From assembly GCA_009885595.1 (NCBI GenBank), contig VFKJ01000318.1:1-5546 (forward strand): DNA of 5,546 bases, read 5' to 3'. Source of the stretch: Myxococcales bacterium. GTDB lineage: Bacteria > Myxococcota > Myxococcia > Myxococcales > Myxococcaceae. Of this stretch, positions 1 to 5,546 are shown piece by piece (position 1 is the stretch's first letter; each line of letters begins with the position of its first letter). The notes below the pieces were generated by a model. The model saw only the letters and a list, made by a program, of their open reading frames with translations. It made no database searches and was not told the origin of the DNA. The translations under genes were made by a program, and so were the position numbers.

Positions 1-555
1 GCACTGGCAAGCGCCGAGCTGTTCGATCCCGCGCTCGGCACCTGGAGTCCCTCGGGATCGCTCGCCAGCGCGCGCAGCGCTCACGCAGCGACGCTGCTCT
101 TCAGCGGAAAGGTGCTCATCACCGGCGGAACAGGAAGCGCGGGAGCGCTCGCGAGCAGCGAGCTCTTCGATCCCGCGAGCTCTGGGTTCAGCGCGACGGG
201 CAACCTCGCGGGCGCGCGCGCGGGCCACTCGGCGACGCTGCTGCGAACGGGCGACGTGCTGATCGCGGGCAGCGATTCGTCGAGCGCTGCGACCGAGCTC
301 TATCGCCCGATTCCAGGGGTGTTCGAGCCTGGGCCCCCGCTGACAGTGGCGCGCGGCGGCCTGGCTGCGACCACGCTTCCCAGCGGCGAGGTGCTGCTGA
401 GCGGGGGAACCACCACGACCCCGGGGACCGCGGAGCTCTTCGACGACGGCCGTGCGGCTCCCCTCAGCGCGCGGCCGGTCATCGCGGGCGGGCTCGCTCC
501 GGTTCTTCCCGGCGCTGCGTTGCTGGTGAGCGGCACCTTGTTCACCGGGGTGTCG
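1..555 (+). repeat. Kelch-type beta-propeller repeats (protein-level tandem repeat)
   Basis: Three well-formed units begin at about residues 6, 54 and 99, and a decayed fourth begins at about 145 of the partial surface protein. The signature ELFDP (6-10 and 54-58) becomes ELYRP at 99-103 and ELFDD at 145-149; the GG strand ends fall at 42-43 and 135-136. Similarity persists at DNA level between the first two units: 16-33 and 160-177 match at 17 of 18 bases. Kelch repeats build beta-propellers used for binding; four to eight blades are usual, so more blades should lie upstream of the window. Confidence 0.75.
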
Positions 556-1413
556 GAGGGTTCGGCGGGCAGCCACCAGTCCTCGCCCTCGAACCTGCCG
601 GTGTTCCGCCTCTCGCGGGAAGACAGCGCAGCCGAGTCGTCGCCTGCGCTCGCGTCGTTCTCGCCGACGACCGCGAGCCTGACGGTGGGCGTCGCGGTCC
701 AGCCGGGGTGGCACTGGCTGAGCGTCTCGGTCAACGGCACGCCCGGAACGGCGAGCCCGGTGCTGGTGCCGCCTCCCCCGTCGGCGTTGAAGGTGCTCGG
801 CGTCGGCTGTCTCGCGGGAAATGAGTGCGCCAGCGGTCTCTGCTTCGACGAGGTGTGCTGCGATCAGGCGTGTACTTCGGCGGGCTGCTTCGCCTGCTCA
901 GTGACGCGCGGGTCGGGCTCGAATGGGAGCTGCATGCCGGTGGCTGCGACGTTCTGCAGTGTCGACGCGGGTGTCACCGATGCGGGTGTGGTCGATGCGG
1001 GTGTCGATGCGGGTGTGGTCGACGCAGGGCAGGACGCCGGCGCCGATGCGGGTCCCTCCGCTCCGGTCATCACGAGCGCACCGAAACTGACCGCGAGCTG
1101 CTTCGCTGTGTGGGAATACCAGCCGGTGGTGAGCGGCACCGCCGCTCGATGGACACTGAGCGCCGCGCCCGAGGGCGCCAGCATCGACGCCACCAGCGGA
1201 GCGATCGCCTGGACGCCTTCGACGGAGCAGGCGGGCACGCAGCACCTGTCCATCACCGCGGAGAACGGCATCGGCTCCGACACGCAGGCCTTCGACGTGG
1301 AGGTCTCCTGTCAGCGGCGCACGCTGAGTGTCGGCTGCAGCACCGGGGGCGAGGGCGCCTTCCTGCTCGTGGCGTTGGCGCTGCTGCGACGCCGCATCTT
1401 CTCCTGCAAGTGA
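1..1413 (+). CDS. Kelch-repeat, Cys-rich surface protein with MYXO-CTERM-like tail (5' partial)
   Basis: The frame is open from base 1, so the N-terminus (presumably a signal peptide and more kelch blades) lies outside the window; 470 residues are visible, numbered here from base 1. Residues 1-185 hold three clear and one degenerate kelch-type repeats of about 46 residues, each with an ELFDP-like start, an AR..H.AT.L core and a VLI.GG strand. Residues 270-319 form a module with 10 cysteines (CLAGNEC..GLC....CC...C), a type common in myxobacterial exported proteins. Residues 322-351 are an Asp-Ala-Gly linker. Residues 352-437 resemble a putative Ig fold of the He_PIG type, with the characteristic segment at 390-406 (PEGASID..SG.I.WTP). 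The tail at 445-465 is a sorting signal. Inferred role: an outer-surface binding or adhesion protein; the ligand is unknown. The internal GTG at 112 lies within a kelch strand and is not the start. Confidence 0.88.
   Translation, partial: ALASAELFDPALGTWSPSGSLASARSAHAATLLFSGKVLITGGTGSAGALASSELFDPASSGFSATGNLAGARAGHSATLLRTGDVLIAGSDSSSAATELYRPIPGVFEPGPPLTVARGGLAATTLPSGEVLLSGGTTTTPGTAELFDDGRAAPLSARPVIAGGLAPVLPGAALLVSGTLFTGVSEGSAGSHQSSPSNLPVFRLSREDSAAESSPALASFSPTTASLTVGVAVQPGWHWLSVSVNGTPGTASPVLVPPPPSALKVLGVGCLAGNECASGLCFDEVCCDQACTSAGCFACSVTRGSGSNGSCMPVAATFCSVDAGVTDAGVVDAGVDAGVVDAGQDAGADAGPSAPVITSAPKLTASCFAVWEYQPVVSGTAARWTLSAAPEGASIDATSGAIAWTPSTEQAGTQHLSITAENGIGSDTQAFDVEVSCQRRTLSVGCSTGGEGAFLLVALALLRRRIFSCK
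964..1053 (+). repeat. Asp-Ala-Gly (DAG) low-complexity linker repeat
   Basis: Seven DAG tripeptides occur within 30 codons, separated by Val, Thr, Val-Val, Gln or Ala residues. At DNA level the unit is a degenerate GA(T/C)GC(G/A/C)GG(T/G/C) motif, best conserved as GATGCGGGTGT between 979 and 1017. This kind of acidic, flexible linker is common in myxobacterial exported proteins, where it separates a Cys-rich module from the next domain. The synonymous variation (GAC/GAT, GCG/GCA/GCC, GGT/GGG/GGC) shows it is not a recent perfect expansion. Confidence 0.85.
1333..1410 (+). other. MYXO-CTERM-like C-terminal sorting signal
   Basis: Residues 445-465 of the surface protein read Gly-Cys-Ser-Thr-Gly-Gly, a short Glu-Gly spacer, a hydrophobic stretch of 10 residues (453-462) and Arg-Arg-Arg (463-465). 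This is the three-part form of MYXO-CTERM signals, in which an invariant Cys (here Cys446) precedes a transmembrane helix and a basic cluster; such tails are processed by the CPBP-family protease called myxosortase and anchor proteins at the cell surface. The five residues after the Arg cluster (IFSCK) are a slightly long tail with an extra Cys469. The hydrophobic part is at the short end for a membrane helix. Confidence 0.8.
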
Positions 1414-1560
1414 CGCGAGTGACGGCGAGTGGTCGCAGAAAGACAGCGACGCCGACGCCCACGTGGCGGCGACTTCATCGAAGTGCTGCACGACGGAACG
1501 TGATCAACCTTGCCCTCAGCGCTCACGCGATCGGTGGCCAGTTCGCGTAGAAGCCCAACC

Positions 1561-2841
1561 ATGCGTCTCGCCCTCCTGGGACTGATGTGGTGCGGCTGCA
1601 GTACCGCGCCGGTGGTGGCTGCCGCTCCGGTCTCGAGGCCCGTCACCGGGCTGGAAGTCGAAGCGGTCTCGGGGCTGGGCTTGTTCGCCGACGAGCGCGT
1701 GCGCAGCCAGGAGTTGCTGAGCGCCGCGCTCCTGGCCCGCGATGCGGGTGTACTTCCGCCCGAGGTGACGCGACGTGCCTGGGCGCTGGCAGCCGAGGGC
1801 CGCCACCCGTTCAGCGGCGCCGCGTGCGGAAAGCCGCTGTACCCGTACGAAGCCCGGAAGCGCTGGGGCCGCGCGCTCGGCCTCACCGGCAGCGTCGGGA
1901 GTTACGTGGGGTGTGAACGCGACGGTGGGTGCGAGCTGAGCGTGTACGGGCGGCCGCTCGATGAGGAAGAGGCCGAGCGCTTCACGCTCACCGCGGCGAT
2001 CTCGAGGGACGGCGAAGCCCTGACCGCGCTGGCGGCGGCGATCCCGCAGCTGACTTCGCCACCTCCGAGCGAGGGTGGGGGCGGGTTGCTCGGTGGCCTG
2101 GGTGGAATGAGCTCACCCGTTCAGGAAGAGGATCGCCTGGCGGTGCAAGTGTGGGCGGCGGATTCACGTGACGGAATTCGGGTCGACAAGAGCCAGGTGC
2201 CCTTCCCTGCCCTGACGCTTCAGCACGCCCAGGTCTGCACCGACGACTCGGTGCAGCTGCTGATCGAGGTCGCCTCGACGGGCGCGCTCACCCGCTGCGA
2301 GGGGGAGGATCCGGAGTCGAGCTGCGCGTGTGGCCAACTGCAAAAGCTCGCCCCGGCCGCCTGGCTCGCCGGAAAGCGGTGGAGCCTGAGCCTGGGCGTC
2401 GATCGGAAGGACCAGCTCACCGGCGATCGCAAGCTCGTGCTCAGCGGCTACTGGAACACCTACCTCCAGCGCGTGGACGTGCCGGGCCAGAAGTACCCCC
2501 ACTTCAAGCCGAAGGTCGAGGACCCGAGCATCGAGGCGTGGACGCCGGGCTCTTCGCGGCTCGCGACGGACTGCCTGGCGAACGCGTTCACCGGGCCGGG
2601 GACGATCAACTCGAGGTGGGCGCTGTGGTTCGACGCCGCGGGCCGGCCGACGAAGGTGGTGGAACAGAAGGGCTTCGCGCCCCTGGCGGCGGACGTCGCG
2701 GCGTGTGTCACGCGCGCGCTCCGCACCGCGCAGGCGCCCTGCCCTGCCCGCGCGGGGTTGTGGGCGATGGCCAACCTCAGCGTCACCGCGCGAGATCCAA
2801 ACGCGCCGCAGAAGTCACTCAAGGATCTGCTGGGTCCTTGA
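1561..2841 (+). CDS. Exported, probable lipoprotein of unknown function with duplicated TonB/AgmX-like domains
   Basis: This 426-residue protein is not confidently assigned to a family. The ATG at 1561 is preferred because it gives a hydrophobic signal-like start (MRLALLGLMWCGCST) preceded by an AG-rich TAGAAG 7 nt upstream; Cys11 or Cys13 could be a lipidation site, although Trp-Cys-Gly-Cys is not a canonical lipobox. An in-frame TTG at 1510 would put a charged, polar segment before the hydrophobic one. Residues 45-165 form a mixed domain with a helix (RSQELLSAALLARDAG), a strand-like GLTGSVGSYVGCE segment and Cys118/Cys124; it may be related to CsgG/TolB-N type folds, but this is a guess. 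Residues 166-186 are a Pro/Gly-rich linker. Residues 219-282 and 336-411 look like two copies of one fold, each with a strand, a Gly-x-x-Thr turn, a Cys-containing helix and a final strand, as in AgmX/PglI and TonB C-terminal domains. The gene follows the surface-protein gene after 147 bp and converges on the oxygenase gene. Confidence 0.8.
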   Translation: MRLALLGLMWCGCSTAPVVAAAPVSRPVTGLEVEAVSGLGLFADERVRSQELLSAALLARDAGVLPPEVTRRAWALAAEGRHPFSGAACGKPLYPYEARKRWGRALGLTGSVGSYVGCERDGGCELSVYGRPLDEEEAERFTLTAAISRDGEALTALAAAIPQLTSPPPSEGGGGLLGGLGGMSSPVQEEDRLAVQVWAADSRDGIRVDKSQVPFPALTLQHAQVCTDDSVQLLIEVASTGALTRCEGEDPESSCACGQLQKLAPAAWLAGKRWSLSLGVDRKDQLTGDRKLVLSGYWNTYLQRVDVPGQKYPHFKPKVEDPSIEAWTPGSSRLATDCLANAFTGPGTINSRWALWFDAAGRPTKVVEQKGFAPLAADVAACVTRALRTAQAPCPARAGLWAMANLSVTARDPNAPQKSLKDLLGP

Positions 2842-2842
2842 G
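2818..2842. terminator. Hairpin spanning the convergent gene ends (candidate bidirectional terminator)
   Basis: Arms 2818-2827 (CTCAAGGATC) and 2833-2842 (GGTCCTTGAG) pair over 10 positions around a five-base loop (TGCTG). Nine are Watson-Crick pairs; position 2826/2834 is a U-G wobble in the plus transcript but an A-C mismatch in the minus transcript, so the stem should be stronger for the plus-strand gene. Both TGA stops (2839-2841 plus, 2821-2819 minus) lie in the arms. No U-tract follows on either side, so it is not a classic intrinsic terminator; a role in termination or 3'-end protection is inferred only. Confidence 0.45.
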
Positions 2843-3574
2843 GAGGGCCGGGCCTCCGCCGCGGTACCAGAGGGTGACGAGGCGGCGCGGGCGATCGGAG
2901 CGGTTGGGGCCGCTGCCGTGCGCCAGCAGCGGGTGGAAGAGCACCGCGTCTCCGGGCTCCATGGGGACCAGCTGGCGGTGCGTCTCGTCGAACACGCCCT
3001 CGTTCATCGAGGTGTGATCGTAGGCAAAGTCGATGAGCCCCCCGAGGTGCGTGCGGCCGAGCACCTCGAAGGCGCCGTTGGCGGCGGCGGTGGGATCGAG
3101 CGCGATGACGAGGTTGAGCCCGCCGTGCCGCTCCAGCCGACCCCGCGTGGCGCCGACCACGAAGTGCGCGTCTTGATGAAAGGGGAAGCCGGTGCCGAGC
3201 TTCGGCAACTTGAAGTTCACCTGGTCGACGAGACACTTGGGCGCGTCGAGCCCGAGCTCCGCGAGCGCGTGGAGCAGGCCGCGATCTCTGCGCAAGTTCG
3301 CGAACACCGGCTGGCCCTTCGAGGGAAAGGAGATCTTCCGCAGCGCGCCGGGGGCGACCGCCAGCTCACCGCGCCGCCCCGAGACCGACTGCACCTCGAA
3401 CCCCACGCCGAGCTTCACGGTGTCGCGCGTGATGTCGGCGACCGAGGCCTCCATCGTCTCAGAGGCGCGCAGCAGCTCGGCCACGGTCTGGGCGCCGAGG
3501 AACTCGGGCACCAGAATCCACCCTTCCCGCTCGAGGGTCGCGCGCGCGTCGGCTGGGAGAATCGGAGCAGCCAC
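2819..3574 (-). CDS. Phytanoyl-CoA dioxygenase (PhyH)-family Fe(II)/2-oxoglutarate oxygenase
   Basis: This 251-residue protein has the size and layout of a PhyH-family oxygenase, which hydroxylates a small-molecule substrate using Fe(II), O2 and 2-oxoglutarate in the cytoplasm. Visible markers are the N-terminal segment with Gly-Trp and VPEFL (18-26), the iron motif His133-Gln-Asp135, and the distal His219 in LAHGSGPN, followed by Arg residues at 228-231 (DRPRR) that include the expected 2-oxoglutarate carboxylate ligand. PGD at 207-209 is also typical of the family. The substrate cannot be told. The GTG at 3574 is chosen because it sits just before the conserved start of the fold and has an AGG-containing sequence 5 nt upstream (3583-3580). 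The upstream in-frame ATG at 3670 would add 32 unconserved-looking residues and overlap the start of the divergent peptidase gene. The 3' end overlaps the convergent gene by 23 bp. Confidence 0.88.
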   Translation of the reverse strand: MAAPILPADARATLEREGWILVPEFLGAQTVAELLRASETMEASVADITRDTVKLGVGFEVQSVSGRRGELAVAPGALRKISFPSKGQPVFANLRRDRGLLHALAELGLDAPKCLVDQVNFKLPKLGTGFPFHQDAHFVVGATRGRLERHGGLNLVIALDPTAAANGAFEVLGRTHLGGLIDFAYDHTSMNEGVFDETHRQLVPMEPGDAVLFHPLLAHGSGPNRSDRPRRLVTLWYRGGGPALLKDPADP

Positions 3575-3659
3575 TGGGGCCTGAGTAGTCTCATGCGCCC
3601 TCGCGCAGGTGAAGTTTGGAGTAAGAGGTCTGCAAGCCCTCTCCCCGACAGGTTTGAAG
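3575..3659. promoter_or_regulatory. Divergent intergenic region between oxygenase and M1 peptidase genes
   Basis: These 85 bp separate the two chosen starts and should contain the control signals for both genes. I see no convincing -35/-10 pair on either strand. Two short perfect inverted repeats lie next to each other on the oxygenase side: TGAG-TAGT-CTCA at 3582-3593 and TGCGC-CCTC-GCGCA at 3594-3607. Either could be an operator or a hairpin, but arms of 4 and 5 bp are expected by chance in such GC-rich DNA. A Shine-Dalgarno-like ACAGG at 3648-3652 stands 7 nt before the peptidase ATG. Confidence 0.4.
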
Positions 3660-5411
3660 ATGCCCGACATCGCCTCTCGCAAGTTCGTCGAGACGTTCCA
3701 GCGTGCCTTCGCGAAGTCGGGCCGCCTCAGTGACCCCGACCTGAAGGCGCTGCAGACCGCCCAGAGATCGATCACCAACGTCACCGATCGCGCCGCCGCC
3801 CAGAGCGTGATGGCGATGCTCCAGCACGACCGCGAGCTCGACTCCTTCGAGGTCGCGCCGATGAAGAAGGCGCTCGGGGTGCTGGTGGGCGTGACCAACG
3901 GGCCGCTCCCGGCCGATCTCGCGAAGGTGCTCGAGCACGCGGTGCCGCAGGCCAACGTGAGCGTGAAGCACTACGAGCTCTCGTTCGACGTCAGCGGCAG
4001 CGGCCCCGACTTCCCCGCCCGCGCGGTGGTGGAGCTCGACCGCAAGGCGAAGGGCACGGTGATCCTCGAGGCGAACCCGGATCGGCTCAACGTGAGCTCC
4101 GTGAAGGTCGCTGGCCACGACGTGCCCTTCACCCTGAAGGACGGGCGCCTTCACGTCACCGCCCCGGGCGCGAAGGCGCTCGAGGTGAACTACACCGTGA
4201 AGGCCGTCGACAAGGGCAACGACGCGTACGGCCTCATCAAGGACAAATACTCCGGCCGCATGTGGACGATGACGTGGCCGTACAACACCGGCGCGCTCTT
4301 CCCCTCGAACTCCGCCCCTTCCGACGGCGTCACCACGCGCGTCACCGTGAAGGTGGGCCAGGGCTTCGAAGCGGTGGGCACCGGCACCAAGGCGGCCGAC
4401 GGCTCGTTCGCCACGAAGTCGCAGTCACCCGCGTACGGGTTCGCGTTCTACGCCGCGAAGGACTTTCAGCTCGGCGACGCGGGCTCGAGCAAGGACGGGG
4501 TGGCGGTCAGCGGCTTCGGCACGGCGTCCGTCCCCAAGGCGCTGCGCGACGCCTACCTGAAGACCGCGAAGGACTCGCTCGACTTCTATTCGCAGTGGCT
4601 GGGCAAGTTCGATTACGGCAACACGCTCAAGCTGGTGGAGCTCGAGGGCGGGCTCGGCGGCATGGAGCACACGGGGGCGGTGGCCATCATGCTCTCCTCC
4701 GCCAAGGACCCCGACTACGGCAAGGAGACCGCGGCGCACGAGACCGCGCATCACTGGTTCGGCGACAACGTGCGCATCGCCGACTGGGGCGACTTCTGGA
4801 TGAGCGAGGGCTTCACCAACTACGCGACCTACCGCTTCTTCCGCGCTGACCAGGGCGAGGCCAAGTACACCTCGCTGCTCGACCGCGCGAAGATGGAGCT
4901 GCGGGACGCCCTGGAGGCAAACCCCCACGCGCTCTCCGCCCCGAAGAACACCGACGTGAACGAGATCTTCGACTCGGTGCCCTACGAGATGGGCCCGTGG
5001 ATGCTGCGCATGATGGAAGCGAAGCTCGGCACCCCGAAGATGGACTCGCTCCTCAAGGACTGGTTCCAGAGCAACCGCCAGAAGACGGTCTCCACCGAGC
5101 AGTTCGTCGCGTTCGCCAAGAAGAAGACCGGCACCGACTTCGGCCCCTTCTTCAAGGAATGGAACTCGCTGACCGCGGTGCCTTCGTTCCACGCCGACGT
5201 GCAGCTGGCGGGCTCGAAGGTGAAGGTGACGCTCGCGGCGTCCACGAAGGTGCCGAAGGGACTCGAGCTGCCGCTGGTGCTCGAGGGTGACGGCGGCAGG
5301 ACGAAGACGGTGATGGTCGATCCCTCGAAGCCGTTCCAGGTCGACGCGGGCTTCCCGGTGAAGCGCACGAAGTGGGACCCCGAGCGCACCGTGCTCGCGT
5401 TCGTTCGGTAA
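3660..5411 (+). CDS. M1-family zinc metallopeptidase (aminopeptidase N-like)
   Basis: This 583-residue protein carries the complete M1 active site: His360-Glu361-x-x-His364 with Glu383 after 18 intervening residues as zinc ligands, Glu361 as general base, and Tyr442 (VPYEMGPW) in the place of the transition-state tyrosine. The exopeptidase motif usually written GxMEN is GGMEH here (333-337), with Glu336 expected to bind the substrate N-terminus. The M1 N-terminal beta-domain starts near residue 98 (VSVKHYELSFDV); residues 1-95 are an additional, helix-rich segment. After the catalytic domain there is only a short helical part and a C-terminal beta-rich segment (about 508-583), so it is much shorter than the roughly 870-residue PepN. 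No signal peptide or membrane helix is visible, implying a cytoplasmic enzyme or a non-classical export route. The ATG at 3660 is preferred over an in-frame GTG at 3609 because ACAGG is well spaced before it. Confidence 0.93.
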   Translation: MPDIASRKFVETFQRAFAKSGRLSDPDLKALQTAQRSITNVTDRAAAQSVMAMLQHDRELDSFEVAPMKKALGVLVGVTNGPLPADLAKVLEHAVPQANVSVKHYELSFDVSGSGPDFPARAVVELDRKAKGTVILEANPDRLNVSSVKVAGHDVPFTLKDGRLHVTAPGAKALEVNYTVKAVDKGNDAYGLIKDKYSGRMWTMTWPYNTGALFPSNSAPSDGVTTRVTVKVGQGFEAVGTGTKAADGSFATKSQSPAYGFAFYAAKDFQLGDAGSSKDGVAVSGFGTASVPKALRDAYLKTAKDSLDFYSQWLGKFDYGNTLKLVELEGGLGGMEHTGAVAIMLSSAKDPDYGKETAAHETAHHWFGDNVRIADWGDFWMSEGFTNYATYRFFRADQGEAKYTSLLDRAKMELRDALEANPHALSAPKNTDVNEIFDSVPYEMGPWMLRMMEAKLGTPKMDSLLKDWFQSNRQKTVSTEQFVAFAKKKTGTDFGPFFKEWNSLTAVPSFHADVQLAGSKVKVTLAASTKVPKGLELPLVLEGDGGRTKTVMVDPSKPFQVDAGFPVKRTKWDPERTVLAFVR

Positions 5412-5435
5412 TTCAGTGCGGAGCTTCAGCGTCGA

Positions 5436-5546
5436 TCAGGCAGGCAGCGTTCGTCCCCGGAGCACGGTCCCCGCCAGGACCCGGAGCAGCCAGAGCCCCG
5501 TGAGCGCGAGGCCCGCCCCGAAGAGCCGCCACGCCAGCGGCTCGCC
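5436..5546 (-). CDS. C-terminus of a membrane protein (5' partial)
   Basis: Reading the minus strand inward from the right edge gives 36 codons ending in TGA at 5438-5436. The peptide begins GEPLAWRLFGAGLALTG and continues as a hydrophobic stretch through a WLLRVLAG segment, ending in a basic tail (LRGRTLPA). One membrane-spanning helix followed by a positively charged cytoplasmic end fits the sequence. The family cannot be recognised from so little. It converges on the M1 peptidase gene with 24 bp between the stops. Codon choice is GC-rich at third positions, like the neighbouring genes, which supports it as real coding sequence. Confidence 0.55.
   Translation of the reverse strand, partial: GEPLAWRLFGAGLALTGLWLLRVLAGTVLRGRTLPA

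Noticed and set aside
1453..1471. GC-rich hairpin (CGACGCC-CACGT-GGCGGCG) about 40 nt after the surface-protein stop, as a terminator
   Set aside because: It has a mismatch in a 7-bp stem and no U-tract, and such stems are frequent by chance at this GC content. The rest of 1414-1560 shows no convincing promoter or RNA gene.
1510..1560. TTG at 1510 as the start of the second gene
   Set aside because: It would place a polar, arginine-containing segment before the hydrophobic export signal; the ATG at 1561 begins the signal directly.
2705..3733. A 342-codon plus-strand open frame lying opposite the oxygenase gene
   Set aside because: It is antisense to a gene with clear PhyH motifs; its product is Arg/Glu/Ala/His-rich with no recognisable domain, as expected for a shadow frame in GC-rich DNA.
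3575..3955. Extension of the oxygenase upstream to an ATG at 3670 or to the frame's first start at 3955
   Set aside because: Either extension overlaps the start of the M1 peptidase gene, and the added residues do not resemble the oxygenase fold, which begins just after the GTG at 3574.
4425..5192. A 255-codon minus-strand open frame opposite the M1 catalytic domain
   Set aside because: The product is a Val/Leu/Arg/Glu/His-rich low-complexity translation caused by the third-position GC bias of the sense gene, which carries the intact zinc site.
5412..5435. Terminator between the peptidase and the right-edge membrane-protein gene
   Set aside because: I found no stem of useful length and no T-tract in these 24 bp.
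1..5546. A defence island, secretion system, biosynthetic cluster or mobile element linking the genes
   Set aside because: Strands alternate, no nuclease, transposase, integrase, toxin or synthase motifs appear, and no direct or inverted repeats flank any segment. The genes look like ordinary chromosomal neighbours.

Overview
The window is about 5.5 kb of very GC-rich DNA with strong G/C preference at third codon positions. It looks like a chromosome segment from a predatory or fruiting myxobacterium (Myxococcota). The best support is the first gene: it combines kelch-type repeats, a 10-cysteine module, a run of Asp-Ala-Gly repeats and a C-terminal tail of the form Gly-Cys-Ser-Thr-Gly-Gly, hydrophobic helix, Arg-Arg-Arg. 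That tail matches the MYXO-CTERM surface-sorting signal typical of this phylum. No finer taxonomic placement is possible from the sequence alone.

Layout from left to right: (1) 1-1413, plus strand, the 3' part of a modular cell-surface protein whose start lies outside the window. (2) 1561-2841, plus strand, a 426-residue exported, probably lipoprotein-like protein of unknown function, with what look like two related TonB/AgmX-like C-terminal domains. (3) 3574-2819, minus strand, a phytanoyl-CoA dioxygenase (PhyH)-family Fe(II)/2-oxoglutarate oxygenase with intact metal ligands. (4) 3660-5411, plus strand, an M1-family zinc metallopeptidase with a helical N-terminal extension and no signal peptide. 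(5) 5546-5436, minus strand, the last 36 codons of a membrane protein.

Genes 2 and 3 converge and share their last 23 bp. The shared segment is almost exactly a hairpin that carries both TGA stops. Genes 3 and 4 diverge from an 85-bp intergenic segment that must hold both promoters if the GTG and ATG starts chosen here are right. Genes 4 and 5 converge with 24 bp between them. The alternating strands argue against one operon, and I see no shared pathway among the five genes; the only pair with a possible regulatory link is the divergent oxygenase and peptidase.

I found no tRNA, rRNA, CRISPR array, insertion sequence or attachment site. I also found nothing that convincingly amounts to an undescribed multi-gene system. 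The items most worth a second look are the overlapping stop-codon hairpin, the duplicated domain in gene 2, and the unusual N-terminus and GGMEH motif of the M1 peptidase.
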